This document shows positions 12,201-24,277 of a stretch of 64,000 nt of DNA, one piece after another. The notes under the pieces are model-generated. The model did no database searches. It was given only the letters and a program-made list of their open reading frames with translations, and was not told the origin of the DNA. The translations under genes and the position numbers were made by a program. Source of the stretch: Acanthornis magna. Lineage: Eukaryota > Chordata > Aves > Passeriformes > Acanthizidae. The number at the start of each line of letters is the position of its first letter. The stretch's first letter is position 1. The stretch lies in the NCBI GenBank assembly GCA_036785705.1, contig JAWUZG010000970.1, positions 2,390,501 to 2,454,500 of the forward strand. Direction: 5' to 3'.

Positions 12201-14170
12201 TGTGCAGTCTTTGCTTGTTATCACCTTCTCATTCTCATCATCCTCATAAACAGCACTTGACAATGGCTTTCATGCTGAGCTGTGTCTCATTCTGCTCTTC
12301 TCAGTTTCTTCTCTGTCTGCTCTGTGATGTCCCACCCTAAGGGGAAGGAAACACCCAAGATTTGTAAATGCTCGTGGTTGAAAGGAATGACAAAAGTCAG
12401 AGGGCCCACAGTTTTATTAGTAAATTACACACTTGGCCTGGAAATTGGTATGTTTGTCCCTGACCTACTCTGTAAATCAGCAGTGAGTTTTGGGTAAAGG
12501 GGTAGAGTCAGAGGGAAGAGAACAAGGAAGAGATGAATTAAAGGGGGGCAGAGAAAGAGAGAGATCATCTGTCCAACCAATTGGATGTGCAGAGTCCTGA
12601 GGATGAGTGCCTGGGCTTGATGGGTGTACCTTTTTACAGATCAGTTTTGCCTGCCTTGAGGACAGGTTTCTCTCTTTCTATGGAAATTAGTTACCATTTG
12701 CAGTTTGTTCTTTCAGACCTGTCTGCAAATGGGTTGGAGGGCTACAGGGGACTTGGGTGGTCTCATATCCTCCTGCTGGATTGGCCCTTGGTTGACAGTT
12801 CATGCCTGTTTTTTCACTGATGCTGTCTTTTGTTTGTTGTGCCTCCAGGGACTAGAACAAGAATGTTTGTCCCGCCCTACCTCCACATGGTCCTCTTCTC
12901 CAATCAGATCTTGTTCTTGGAACAAACCGCCTTGTCTGGCTCCATGGCTCTGCAGTTATTGGCGTTTGAGACAAACGCATTAGTGCCTTATCATCTGGGT
13001 TTCTACATACTCTTGGGCCATAGCTTGATCTCATTTAAGCATTACCTGAGATAATTCTGGACCAAGTGGTGTTTCTAATTCTTTTTAGAAGTAATATGAG
13101 ATTGACTTTAAAATTTCATTTTAACCCAAATTTTTACTTCTCTGCAGAAGGCAGACCATGTAACAACTCCTATTTTTAATTACCAAATAAATAGGTGTTT
13201 TCCTCAGATATTTTACACCAACCAGAATGCCATTAATTATGATTATTCATGCCATATGTTAAAGTGAGAACACTTTATGATGTTACTAAACACAACTGGA
13301 TGTTGAACAGAAAAGCATGAATTAAACCATATTTGTGATGAATTAAGACATATTTTTTCACCAGACATAGTAATGGGGTTGTGAGTTTTCTTTTTGGAAA
13401 CAAGCAAATCCTGTATTTCGTGGACCTGTGAAAGGATAAATCTTTGGCAGGATATAAAAAAGAATCCAGTAGGTGGTGCACATGGCATAGGGGAGCAGGC
13501 CTCTGCAGACCTAAGGGCCACCTAGAAACTGTTTTCAATTAAAGAAACAAATCATCACAAAGAATTAAAAGTAACCCCAAAATTAAGTTTAAAGTCATTG
13601 ATGAAAAACCGCAATGAGAAGTCCAGGGTACAAGCAACTTTGACTTCGCCAGTGAAAGTCTTCTTGCACTTCTATGCAGATTCAATGGCTACATCTGGAA
13701 GAAAACCAAATCCTACTGCTAGAAAGACAAAACCTTTTGTCCCAAAGCCTGCACAATATGATGTTGCTAGAGGTAGAGCAGGGTGAGTGTGAACTACCAA
13801 ATACCTAATGCATGACATTGAGCTGAAACCCAAAGGTCACATCCATTTCTCCTATCACACAGGAGGAAGGAAGCACAAAGGCTTGTGTAATTTCCACTGC
13901 AGGGTATGTGTCCATTATGTCCAGTATTATCTCAAGACACTCGGTACAGCCCATGAGCGTGTCTTCCTCCACAACATTACCTCCAGTTATTAGCCAAATT
14001 CCCTAAGCCATTACCTCCCTGTGCCCCTGAAGCACTCTCACACGCACTGCCTGTTAAGCAAGAGGCAATTTATGGCCAGCACGCACAAAACTCAGCCAGC
14101 CACCCACCACAGGTATACACAAATGACTAAATGGCAAAAGACTGCAGCCTTTTCTTCAGTAAAGACACTA
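9226..14170. other. Intergenic, no supported gene
   Basis: No frame with flanking splice signals resembles a known protein. There is a mildly GC-richer patch at 10440-10580 and a purine-rich tract at about 12494-12567. A possible old CR1-like fragment lies at 10989-11026, followed by a local near-duplication of tcctgtggtgc at about 11020 and 11073. A candidate exon at 13680-13782 is discussed under findings. Confidence 0.6.
10989..11026 (-). mobile_element. Possible fragment of an old CR1-like 3' end
   Basis: The core gtcagaccaagggtc followed by a gccagtgtttcctgt-type sequence resembles the reverse complement of the widespread sauropsid CR1-like tail that reads GGTCAGACCAAAGGTCC and then CAGTATCCTGT. 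The fragment is short and diverged, and the usual flanking part is missing. Confidence 0.3.
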
Positions 14171-14177
14171 TCAGAAA

Positions 14178-14262
14178 TTTCTGTGACTGTCTTGTGTTGG
14201 TCATCTCCTCTGTGTTCCAACTTCCATTTTATAAAATGGAGACATCAATAATTGTATTTTCT
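14178..14262 (+). mobile_element. MIR-like SINE fragment
   Basis: The segment follows the 3' half of the MIR consensus in order: a GTGAC..TTG block, then CTCCTCTGTG, then a TTCC-initiated stretch, then TAAAATGGAGA followed by a TCAATAAT run. Similarity is moderate, as expected for an ancient amniote SINE. It overlaps an 18-bp palindrome (tccattttataaaatgga, 14223-14240). The tRNA-related 5' half is not recognisable. Confidence 0.45.
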
Positions 14263-14444
14263 GACTTACTGACTGTGTCATTTTTCACTGCAGTTCTGCA
14301 TGTGACTCTACTAATCCACATTGCAACTTCAGAATAGGGTTTAAATGAAAGACAATTATGTATTTGAAAATTTTACAACACCATCTTGAGAGAAGAAATA
14401 AAATTTAAAATACTACGTTGTATGGTAACTTGCTTGTACATCAA

Positions 14445-15192
14445 TTAGAATCATAAAATAACTCAGGCTGTAAGGGATTTCTGCATGTCCTCAATTGTCC
14501 AACTTTTGCTTAAATGATCTCTCTAACTTCAATGTCCACAAAGCTGCTGCAGAGTCTTCTGTTCAGTCGTATTTCAAAAGTCATCTCTAAGTGCTTGACC
14601 AGTGGAAAAAATCCTTCCCTTCCATGTAGCTGGAATTGTCTTTGTTGCCATGGAAATATAAGCAGCCTCTTGTCATTTTACTGTGTGAATTTGTGAAAAT
14701 CTGGCTTCACCTTCTCCATATGCCCCCATGTGGAAGATGGCAATTAGATTCTCCTCCTGCTCCCTTTTCCCCAACTCTTCTCCAGTGTAAAAATCCCCGT
14801 ATCTCTCAGCCTATTCCTAGTCCAGCCTATACTGTTCCAGCCTGTACCGTCTTAGGGGATATTCTCTGGACTCTTATGTTTTATGACCTCTCTTTTACTG
14901 GGGAACCCCAAAGTGGAATACAGTACTGCCTCGTAAGTGTTGAGTAGAGAGAAATAATTTCTCCTTTCAATCTGCTCTTGTTAATAAAGCCCAACTTGTA
15001 TTGCAGTCATGTTCAGCTCATTACCCAGGAAAAGCCCAAGTTTTCTGCAGAGCTGGTACATAACCTGTCAGATCCTGCACCTGCTGCAGGGGTTTATTCT
15101 ATCCAAGGTTCTGCACTTTAAGTTTGTCTTTTCTGCACTCAGTTATGTCTGCCAACTGCTCAAGCTTGGTAAAGTTCCTTCCTAGCAGAGAG
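14445..15192 (-). mobile_element. Old CR1 LINE, 3' ~750 bp, antisense
   Basis: On the + strand this reads as the reverse complement of a CR1 3' region. It starts with agaatcataaaataac, then has a loose match to the 3' segment. Next comes a clear match to the reverse-transcriptase C-terminal region: ggggaaccccaaagtggaatac, then gtgttgagtagag, then cttgttaataaagccc, then catgttcagctcattaccc, then ttttctgcagagctg, and finally ggttctgcacttt. Indels and substitutions are numerous, so it is old and inactive. The short + strand frames in it (14514, 14636 and 15124) are antisense noise. Confidence 0.85.
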
Positions 15193-18089
15193 CCAAGTGC
15201 AGTTAGTTCTTTGCTATACATTTGTAAACATCAAACTCCTTGTAATTTAGAAATTCTCTTGTTGCTTTGGGGTGGGAATAGGAAAAGTAATGTAAGTTTA
15301 CCCAGAATACATTTATTCAGAATAACTTCCTCTATTGACTCACCTTTTTAAAAATACCTATGGAATCACATGACCATATTAAAAAAACATTTACAACTGA
15401 AGGTGATGGCCCTGAATATAAGTTGATGGGTCCACTTTAGACACCTAAGTTTGAGTATGATGAGGAAGTTATGTAAATTTAGTAAATGACAGAGTATTTT
15501 TCTTGTTCCACAATTTTCTGGCTGCGTGTCCAGAAAAACAAGTTCTTAAGAGTAACAAGAAGAGAGATATTAGACTCTATGGATTCTCCATGTCAGCAAG
15601 TTCCACATACAACACATGCTGGAGAGTCATTTCAGCTGAACAGAAACTAGACATCACAATTTCTTGTTGGAAGGTTTACATTGCTGAACATTCTGTATGC
15701 TCCCCATAGCTTTACAGAAGGGACGCTGATAAAAATATTTCAGACAGTGACAGGTCTGGTGGAAAGGATATAAAGCCTTTATTTAATTTACAAGTAAATA
15801 ACTGTGAGAGAGCTTTAAAAATGTAGGACTAAAAGCCTGATGAGGTAACCATCTCCACAGTGAAAATCAGATGGCTAAAATAAGTCTACTAATTTAGGGC
15901 AGGTAATGGCAGGATGGTCTGCCTGAGAACAGCTCAGAAAGCTGAAACAGTCTGCTAAGTAAGAAGGAGACAGTGGAGCACTGCTGAACTGGAAAATAGT
16001 GGGCAAGCTAAAAATTATATTGTTTCTATTTTTATGTAAGCATACATATTAAAAAAAGAAAGTTATAAAAAAATTTCAAAGAAGTATGTTTAAAAAACCT
16101 GATATTACTCTAATTGTAATTACTGTATTCTAATATTGTATCTTGACATAACAAAATGATAGTACCAAAGTTAATATTCAAAACATAAAGTAAATTTGGG
16201 TTTTATTGCCAGAGGGGTGCTTAAAGGCACAATATGGAGTTGCATAAACACAAAGAACCAACAGAATGGAAATTTAAATGCAACCAAACAACGCTCAAAC
16301 CAGGTATTTCAAAACGCAAACCCATTCTGAATACATCAGAAATCTTTTCTCCCCTGTGGTAACTAGTGATACTCAGTTCCCAAAATGCTTGCAAACTCAT
16401 TCCAGGTTTAGAAACAAGATAGCAGAAACATAGTGTTGAAAATTAATGTCTTAATGAGTTCACAAATGATGTATGAATGTCAAGAGACTAATTGATGACA
16501 TGGGATGCCAACTGAAAAGGCGACTCCAAAAATGAATTAATGCACAAGAAACTGACAAGACTTGTTAGATGTCTCTGCTATATCTGTGCTGCTGAGCGTG
16601 CTGCAAGACAGCTATTTTTAAATGAGACATGTGATGTACCAGAAACATTCCAGCCACTGAAGCATGAAGCTCTATGTAACCAGTTCACCACACTGTGAGG
16701 TTGCAGTACTATATGTGTAATTATCTTTCCAAAATACTTAAGAAAAATTCAAATGGTGAGTGAGGCCTTGTGGATTTTCTAAGTGTTTTTTCCTGAACCC
16801 ACCTAACTGTACTGTTCACTTTTGAATGAAGCTTGAACTTCTGTGACAGCATTGCAATATCACTGTTTCACTTAATGCATTTGTGCCTTTTAATTTCATC
16901 TGTTCGATTCTGTTGCTGAGGAAGACTTAATTTTAATGCATGATCCGTACTAAATTGCACCAAAGATGCATTGCACTCTCTTCTCTCTCACTGGACAATC
17001 TACAGAAGCAATTGATTAAATTTGGATTTTTACAAGTGTTTAAGTCAGGATGTTTGAGCAATGCCACGACATCTTTCAGATTTGATTGATAAACTGTCCT
17101 TTAATTCAGTAGTGTCATGAATCAATAATGGGTAATAAACATTAATGAAAAAATAAGTGCACTCAAGATAGCATTGTAGGACATTAAATCGATACTGACA
17201 TACCAACTGTACACAAAACCTTGACAAATCATGTAAATCTACCCATATTCCAGAAGAAAAATATTTCAATTTTTTTAAACTCATATGTCAGGAAAACGTT
17301 ACTTCGTGATGGTCATTTTGAAAAAATCCATTCTATTACACAAGTTGCTGTAATTCATTACCCATTGACAGCACATGTTAGAGCTATAAAAGAAGCATTA
17401 GGAACAAACTTGCTGACTTTATGTTAATGATACTTTTAGATTATCTAGGGATATAAAGAAAGCATGACAAATACAGAACAGCAACATGCAACAGCAAGGC
17501 ATGTGGAAAATTTAAGTTGAACAATGAGAATTTTTGGCAATAGGCTCTGTGGCCAAAATTGATGTCTAATGTCAGTAGCATTAGGACTTCACGTGCAACT
17601 AGAAAAGCTTCTGAATACTTTCTTTGAATATGATGACTGTTCTTTAACTTAAGTCTTACACATGAAACAATGTGATTTCATTCATGTGAAGGTAAACATG
17701 CAAACTGTCTGCTTTGAAATTTGGTGGCAGGGAAAATAGAACAAATTACTTGCAAAAAATAGTACAGAAAAAACTCTACAAAACTGATAGAAAACATAGG
17801 AAGGTCTCACAATTAACTTCCACTCCAAATATACCTTCTGCTATATTGTTTAGTCACTTAATAGTGTTAGTAATACTAGTAACTACTAATAGAAGTAGCT
17901 ATCTTCACTGTAACCTTTGATATCAGTGATAAAGCAATAAACTACAATATGGATGACAGATGGAAGTTTACAAAGCAATAATACAGCAATTTGTTTTCCA
18001 GCTCCAAAGGCAATTAAAAACAGCACAGCTTCCCAGGGGAAACAGAATCTAGTTTTCTTCCCTGATGCTACTGTGAGCACAAGATCAGA

Positions 18090-18138
18090 AAAAGGAAATA
18101 AAGCCATCTTCCAAGGAAAAGGAAATAAAGCCATCTTC
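18090..18138. repeat. Tandem duplication, 22-bp exact copies, 27-bp period
   Basis: The unit aaaaggaaataaagccatct plus tc occurs at 18090-18111 and 18117-18138, separated by ccaag-type spacer bases. The identity of the copies indicates a recent slippage or duplication event. Confidence 0.9.
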
Positions 18139-18180
18139 TCAAAAACATTTGTGTATACCGTCAATTTGTAAGTGGGGTTT

Positions 18181-18207
18181 GTGAATACCTGTGAATACCT
18201 GTGAATT
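18181..18207. repeat. Short tandem repeat, unit gtgaatacct
   Basis: Two complete 10-bp units and a partial third (gtgaatt). Confidence 0.9.
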
Positions 18208-19268
18208 AATCAAGTAATATCCTCATAGGACAGTAATATAAAAGCTTAAGTGAAGAATAGAGTACTGTTTTGTATTCCCTGAGTTTTACTTTGATCCCTA
18301 CTTCAAAACAACTTTAGTCTGAACTAATTTTATATTTCGAAAATACAGTCCAGACGGATAGAAGTTTGATATTTTACAGAAGCCAGAGTAGACCAAAACA
18401 AGGGCCTTTTAATTTAGATGAGCATAAAGTTAGAAGAGAAATGAGAGTGAATTACAAATTCTGTTCTCCTTTAATATTGGCATTCATCAGCCTGAGACTG
18501 TGACATGTCAAGATGACCTGATCTAAAAGCTCACATGCCCTGAAAGAGAGGGAGATGACAACCCTTTTCCCCTGTTTTTTCGTTCTCCATGCTTCCAATC
18601 AGAAGTTGCCAGTGCACATACTGAATACCTTGAACAAACTCCTGTGTTCTCTGGATTCCTCTGTGAGCTCATGTCGTATATCAACTTGCCAGAGAACAAG
18701 TCTATCAGGAAAAAGAAGACTCTCTTCTCTGCTAGGTTAATGAACTGAACTGACTTGAAGAATTGTCTGATGAGTGCCAGAGGGAAGGCAAAGGAATGTG
18801 GCCAGGAGCCATGCATCAGGGAGTTAGGTAAGATTTCTGCCGTGACAAGGGGGATACAGGAACAAAAGCTATCTCTGGCTGCATCAGCAAGGCATTCATT
18901 TCACTCCATTTTTTTCATTAAAATATTCTCATTGTTACAAACCTGGAAAAAATAGTGTTTTTATTTTTGTATTGCCATTGCAAAAAGCTACTAAAAGCTA
19001 TAAAAAGTAGAAGTAAAATTAGCAAATTTCATTTTAATTACAAAATAAAAAATTCTTAGTGTAATGCATGACAACCAGGTTTTGAAGCAGCATGTGAAAC
19101 TTAAGTGCTTGCTGTTTCTCCTTTGCCACTTCCAGTCACTTGCTCAAGTTCTCATACCATTTTCTACATTATATCTTTTGAATATGCCAGATGTTACATC
19201 ACTACAGTTAACCAAACTGGAAAGCTGATCTGGTTGAAAGATAACCAAATGGTTATTTTTTGGTAATA

Positions 19269-19290
19269 AAATATATATATATATGTATGT
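19269..19290. repeat. (TA)n microsatellite
   Basis: Short alternating TA tract interrupted by gtatgt at its end. Confidence 0.85.
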
Positions 19291-21354
19291 AGCTTAATTT
19301 CGGCATTCAGCCGTACAAACATTTTAGTGTTTGTGATAATAAAGCAGCAGATACATTTATTTTGGCAACACTATTGCTCAATGTCAGTTCACATGTAGAC
19401 TTAATTGCTTGCCCACCTTAGTCAGAAAAACTTCAAAAATAATAATATATTGATGCCATTTTTCAATAAAAAGACTTAAGTAGCTAAAATAACTCTAGAA
19501 CAGGAACAACTATTCAGCATCTCCATGTGAAGCACCTAGGACTCCCATGATGCTGCCTAGAGTTCTGTGATTTGCTGTGTTTGAGTTATTGTGAAATCAC
19601 AGTTGCTATTAAAGAGAAGTTCCCTTCAACACGCAGGGGCACTCACTGGTGCAATATAATCTTTGTAAAAGACAAGAACTTTGAAATACTTATCCAAGCT
19701 CTAAATCTACTTCACTCAGACTACCTGCCAAAGGTTGGTTTGTTCTGGCTTCTCACTTTGAAATAGACTGAATCCATGCTTTCTTAAAGCATTCTCTGAA
19801 TAGCTACAGGAAAATATGTTTTAGATGCTGATAATTAAGTACAGAAGTAAAGTTACCACCTGAGCATGAAACCTACTCACCTCCTAGGATACACCTCTCA
19901 GTAATCACCACCTTATTTAGAACGTGATATGTTGTAACTGGAATTGGGCACTGAAACACCCTAATTTCACAAATGTAGCTATTGCAGTGTTGCTCTGCAC
20001 AGCTGATGGTGTCCTAACCTCATCTTCCATAGGCTTTCAAGACTTGGTGTGTATTGGTTACATCTTTCTTACCCTAATTGTTAAGAAAACTCCAACCAAC
20101 CACACATACTAAGTCCTTATCTCCAAACTAACCAGTGCATTATGAGAGAGATCCAGGGATTTCAGGTGACTACATTTTTTTCAGAGAATTTCAAAAAGGA
20201 GTAGTTTTCTCCTGTCAGGAAGGAGCAAGGATGGCACATCACCTGCTTCAGAGCAAAAGGGCAGGCAAGGTGGGGGCATGACTGGGAACATCCATAACCT
20301 CAGCATATTTATAAGAAAGTCAGGTAGTATCTTCTACACATTTTAGTACTTAACAGGGTTAATATAAAACGCATGATGAAGCTATTCTGCAGTATGTCAA
20401 GAATTTGGACAACATTTTCATTAAACAAAAATAGGAAACATTAATTTCTTGTTTCTGTTTGAGGGGCTTTTTTGGTCTTTTTTTAATGGTAGAACTAGTA
20501 ATATTAATTATGGGGTAACCATTGCAAAAGGATGCTAGAAAGAACTATTATGTCTTTCAAATGCCACTTAATATAAAGCCAGCACTTGCTCAATACCCTA
20601 CATATCCACTCTCCAGGATAAAATAACCTCTACAAACTTTCCCTTGAAAACAAGTATTTACAGCAGGTGCATGCTATACAAATTAAATCAGTCATCTTGT
20701 ACACAAGAAGAATACACGTCAGCTACACAGATCTGTGTTTGATCTTCCTTAGTAAAGAAGCTATGAAACAATAAAAACTCAGTTTCTAAATACATGAGAG
20801 TTTGCCCACAAAATTTTTAGATGTGTCCTATAAGTCATAAATACAACTTTTTTTCCCCCTTTTTTTTTAATGTAGAGGAAATTGATGAGAGAGAAAGTGG
20901 ATTGTCTGTTCCCTGGGTTCTGTGGTAGTCTTGGGCCTATCTCTGCTGAACTCTATGACAGTCTTTCTGTAGGAACAACTATAAAGCAAAGATATTAATA
21001 CAGTGCAGGAGGCATCCAGAGTAAAATCTAGCCAGGATGTATTTCTAAAATGGGAACTTCTACACTCAATCTCTGCATCAAACATTGCCTATACTGCCCC
21101 CATGATTTAACTCAACATGTAACATTTTCTTTTGTGAAGAATTTATTAGCCTTAGTGAGCTTAGTTTCCATATCTAGGGATGCTAGTTCGTAGTACCCTG
21201 GGATATTAGAGTATTACACTATTTTTGAAAACTTCCAGTTTTCAAGCATTGAATTAGGAAAAACACTTGGTATTTCACATTACTCAAAGTTCAAGTAACA
21301 GTTAAAAATTAAAGTATGTCAATGGTACACCTAAATTAAATTAGGTCTTAAAGC

Positions 21355-21966
21355 CAACTGCATCCTGGGTTGCATCGAAAGCAGCATGGCCAGCAGGTCA
21401 AAGGAGGTGATTCACACCCTCTGCTCTAGTGAAATTCCACCTGGAGTGCTGCATCCGCTCTGGGGTCCCCAGCACATGAAAGATGTGGACCTATTGGAAT
21501 GAGTCCAGAGAAGGGCAGCAAAAATTTTTAGAGGGGTGGAACACCTCTCCTCTGAAGAAAGACTGAGAGAGTTGGGTTTTGCAGCTGGGGAAGAGAAGGC
21601 TCCAGGGAGACTTTTTTGGTGGCCTTTCTGTACTTAAAGGGGGCTTTAAGAAAAATGGGGACAGGCTTTTCAGCAGGGCTTTCTGTGGAAAGGGGGAGCA
21701 GTTTTAAACTAAAAGAGGGTAGATTCAGACTACATATAAGCAAGAATTTTTTTTTTTTTTGTGAGGGTGGTGAAACACTGGAACAGGTTGCCCAGAAAGG
21801 TGATAGGTGTCCCATCCCTGGGCCAGGTTGGGCAGGGCTCTGAGCAACCTGGTCAAATGGAAGTTGTCTGTGTTCTTTGCAGGGGGATTGGACTAGATGA
21901 GCTTCAAAAATCCTTTAAGGGCCCAACCCAAACCATTCTATGATTCTATGATCCAATGATCCATAA
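21355..21966 (+). mobile_element. CR1 LINE, 5'-truncated, sense
   Basis: The copy starts inside the reverse-transcriptase C-terminal region (gcatcctgggttgcatc, then aaagcagcatggccagcagg). It continues through the usual order of CR1 blocks: a leucine-rich block around 21540-21600, the FKLKEGRFRL-type segment at about 21700-21740, the gaaacactggaacaggttgcc block at about 21768, and the 3' end ccattctatgattctatgat followed by ccaatgatcc. The reading frame is broken by frameshifts and a run of T at about 21748-21760. It is a dead copy but less diverged than the one at 14.4 kb. Confidence 0.93.
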
Positions 21967-22894
21967 TCTACTACTAGAGGTAAAGGATTACTAATGTCAG
22001 TTCAGCCAAAACAAATAATAACAGATGCTGGCACTACCTGGAAACAGATGAAAAGGGCATGGGAAACAATGGAAATTCTTACGCAGGAATTCCAAGCCTT
22101 GTGGCATATTTAAAGGAGCAAGATAAGGTAACCTGAGGGATTTCTTTCCACAGCTGAAGTTGGGAAATTTCTAAGTCCTGCTCCTCCCATATCGACCTTC
22201 CTTCCAGGTATGTTCTCCTGTTGCTTTATTCTGCATTGCCTCTAGTAGTAATTTAATCAGCTTTCATGGAATAACAGACAACGAAACCAGAATTATGTAA
22301 CAACTTTTTGCTGGATTACCAAATTGAATCATTGTACTGCACAAGCTAATAAACACCAGAGATAGTGCAAAGTAGAAAGGTATAGCATGGGAAATGAGAA
22401 AAAGAGAAAGAACAGCAGTGAGCAAAGACAACAAAAAAAACCCCACCCCATACACAACTACCTACTAATTAATTTAACCATATTAAGAAATCGCCTATTT
22501 AAGAGGTTGTTTTTATCTTGCAGTACTTTTATGTGATATGCATACATCTAAATAACAAGTTACACATTCTGATTTTGCAGAGATTTACATCCCTTGAGCA
22601 CACAAAACAAGCTACCACCTAAAATGCAAGACGGCAAGAGACTTAATGAATCAGCAAACTATAGCTATTCTGGTGTATTGTGTACCCAGGAGCTAAAAAT
22701 CGGTGTGTCCTTGTGGTGTGGTTGGGTTTTTTCCTGGTCACTCTTGACCAACACAACACTATCTGCATTTTCTTCTGCTCGAGAGCACGTTTGTAGGGAA
22801 AACACCGAACAGTGCTTAAATATTTGGAGAGGACAGTTATCTACGGTGCCCAAACCCGAAACATGGGTTAAATGGTCTGCTGACATGAACCCAC
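21967..22894. other. Intergenic, upstream side of the CpG island
   Basis: AT-rich sequence without a supported gene. The two overlapping frames at 22594-22902 and 22665-22886 have no recognisable domain and no supportive splice context. Confidence 0.55.
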
Positions 22895-23345
22895 TGCGGT
22901 GACGTTTTATTAACTCATGAATTGTTGGTCGGGGGAAAGCGACACCAGTGAAATTTCACCGTCTCGCAGTAACTGCGGTGGTCCGGGGGCAGGGAGCGAC
23001 AGCCGAGGGAGCCACGGCACGGACTCGGCCCTGCCTCCGCCGCACCGCCCCCGCCGCTCCCGCCCTGCGCGCCGCTGCTGCTCCGGGGGCTGCCGGGCTC
23101 CGTTCCCGACGCTGCTGCGAGCCGGGGGAAGCGTGTGGGCTCCGGGAGCGCAGCCCTGCTTCCGGGCGGGAAACGTGAGCGGCCCGGTCTGCGCCTTGGG
23201 GGCGGCGGCCTTGGCGCTGCCGGGCCTGGCGCGGCGCTTGAGCCGCACTGGGAGCCGCTGCCGGCTGCAGCCAGGCCGGAATCCCTGCGCTTGTCCTCCC
23301 TCCACGCGTGGGCGTGCAGCGCTGCTGCCCCTCGTGAGCTGTTCA
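22895..23345. promoter_or_regulatory. CpG island, candidate promoter of an unidentified transcript
   Basis: About 450 bp are very GC-rich with dense CpG, in sharp contrast to AT-rich flanks. A TGACG element sits at the left edge (about 22900-22906). An E2F-type gggcgggaaa lies at 23164-23173, overlapping an ETS-type ttccgg at 23160-23165; another ETS-type ccggaa lies near 23276. A perfect EGR-type GCGTGGGCG lies at 23306-23314. The overlapping long frames on both strands (22910-23420) are explained by the scarcity of stop codons at high GC and have no domain. Potential donors gtgagc at 23175 and 23334 and the exon at 23787 favour + strand transcription; a bidirectional promoter is also possible. 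Confidence 0.8.
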
Positions 23346-23786
23346 CTTGAAATATTGTATTTATTGGTGATGAGAAAGTCATTACTTGCTGGTGTAAAAT
23401 TGCCTTATGACATAAAATAAAATACGTTTTAACTTGATGGCTTTCCTGAAGTTTTTAAACTGCTGTGGGGACATTTTGAGCTGTAATACGTTTATGGTCT
23501 GTGAATGCACTGATCAGTTTTTACCAAGCTTCAGTTTAAAACAGCACACTTACACTCGGGTTTAACAAATTGGTGCTTAAAGTCCTCTAAACTGTAACCA
23601 TGTTGCATTACTATCTTCAGCCATGAAAGTGTCTTCTCTTGTTACCTGCTTGTACTGCTACCCTTTTTAAAAAATTGCTATAAAGACAAACTCTTGAGCG
23701 CTGATTGTCTAACTGGTTTTATTTCTGCTGATCTTCCCAAAATATTTACATTATGTTGACTATGAATCTGATATATTTCCTTTCAG

Positions 23787-23949
23787 TATCAATAGGGAGT
23801 CTTTCTGTTGGTTTAAAGGGAACTGGATTAATGATAAAGAACAGATGAAAAGCCTGATTCTGAATAGTGGTGAATTTCTTAAAGAGAAAAGAAACCAAAT
23901 TTCCTCACAAGATCTAATCTTCTCGCATTATCTTCTCCCTTAAGAACTG
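23787..23949 (+). other. Candidate exon downstream of the CpG island
   Basis: A 163-nt segment is bounded by a good acceptor (atatatttcctttcag ending at 23786) and a consensus donor (ctg then gtaagtg at 23950). One frame, starting at 23788, is open for 51 codons and ends in TAA at 23941-23943, just before the donor. If joined to the island donor at 23175, it would be in frame with an ATG at 22948, giving a 127-residue hypothetical protein with a low-complexity Ala/Arg-rich first half. I recognise no domain, and a stop 6 nt before a splice donor is unusual. A spliced long non-coding RNA is at least as likely. Confidence 0.35.
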
Positions 23950-24277
23950 GTAAGTGTAAAATTTGTGTAGATAGTATGAATTGGGACAGAGGGCCAGAAC
24001 ATATATGGTTATGTTAATGTGTAGATTGGTTGTTACTATATTTCTATATAATTTGAAATGTAGGTTGCATAGTGTATCTTTGGCTGTTTATGGTTTAAGG
24101 AATGTTAGGGAGAAGGAAGAAAAGAGAATCAAAGGGTGAAGTATTTGCAACATTAATATCCATCGTGTTAAACATCTGAGTTGGTGCTTTTTTCTCTTAA
24201 TTCCTATACATTAAATAATACCTTTATTTAGATTACACTCATGTCGCTTGAAATACCTGTACAGTGAATCCAAACCC
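23950..24277. other. Non-coding, presumed intron or intergenic
   Basis: AT-rich sequence after the candidate donor at 23950. I see no other feature in it. Confidence 0.5.

Larger units (their letters stand above)
15193..21353. other. Intergenic, AT-rich, no supported gene
   Basis: No exon-like frame could be supported on either strand. Local structure consists of a 22-bp duplication at 18090-18138, a 10-bp tandem repeat at 18181-18207 and a TA run at 19269-19290. Otherwise I see nothing. Confidence 0.6.

Noticed and set aside
12282..13054. Cluster of overlapping + strand frames and repeated atgtttgtccc at about 12449 and 12864
   Set aside because: Considered as a possible LTR pair, but the shared sequence is only about 20 bp with no TG..CA ends, primer-binding site or retroviral coding remnants.
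13466..13480. CTCF-like ccagtaggtggtgca
   Set aside because: Two mismatches to the core, including the central GGC, so it is a weak match.
22910..23420. Long frames (131, 155 and 167 codons) on both strands
   Set aside because: All lie in the CpG island, are Ala/Arg/Gly/Pro-rich and overlap each other, as expected from GC-rich DNA with few stops.
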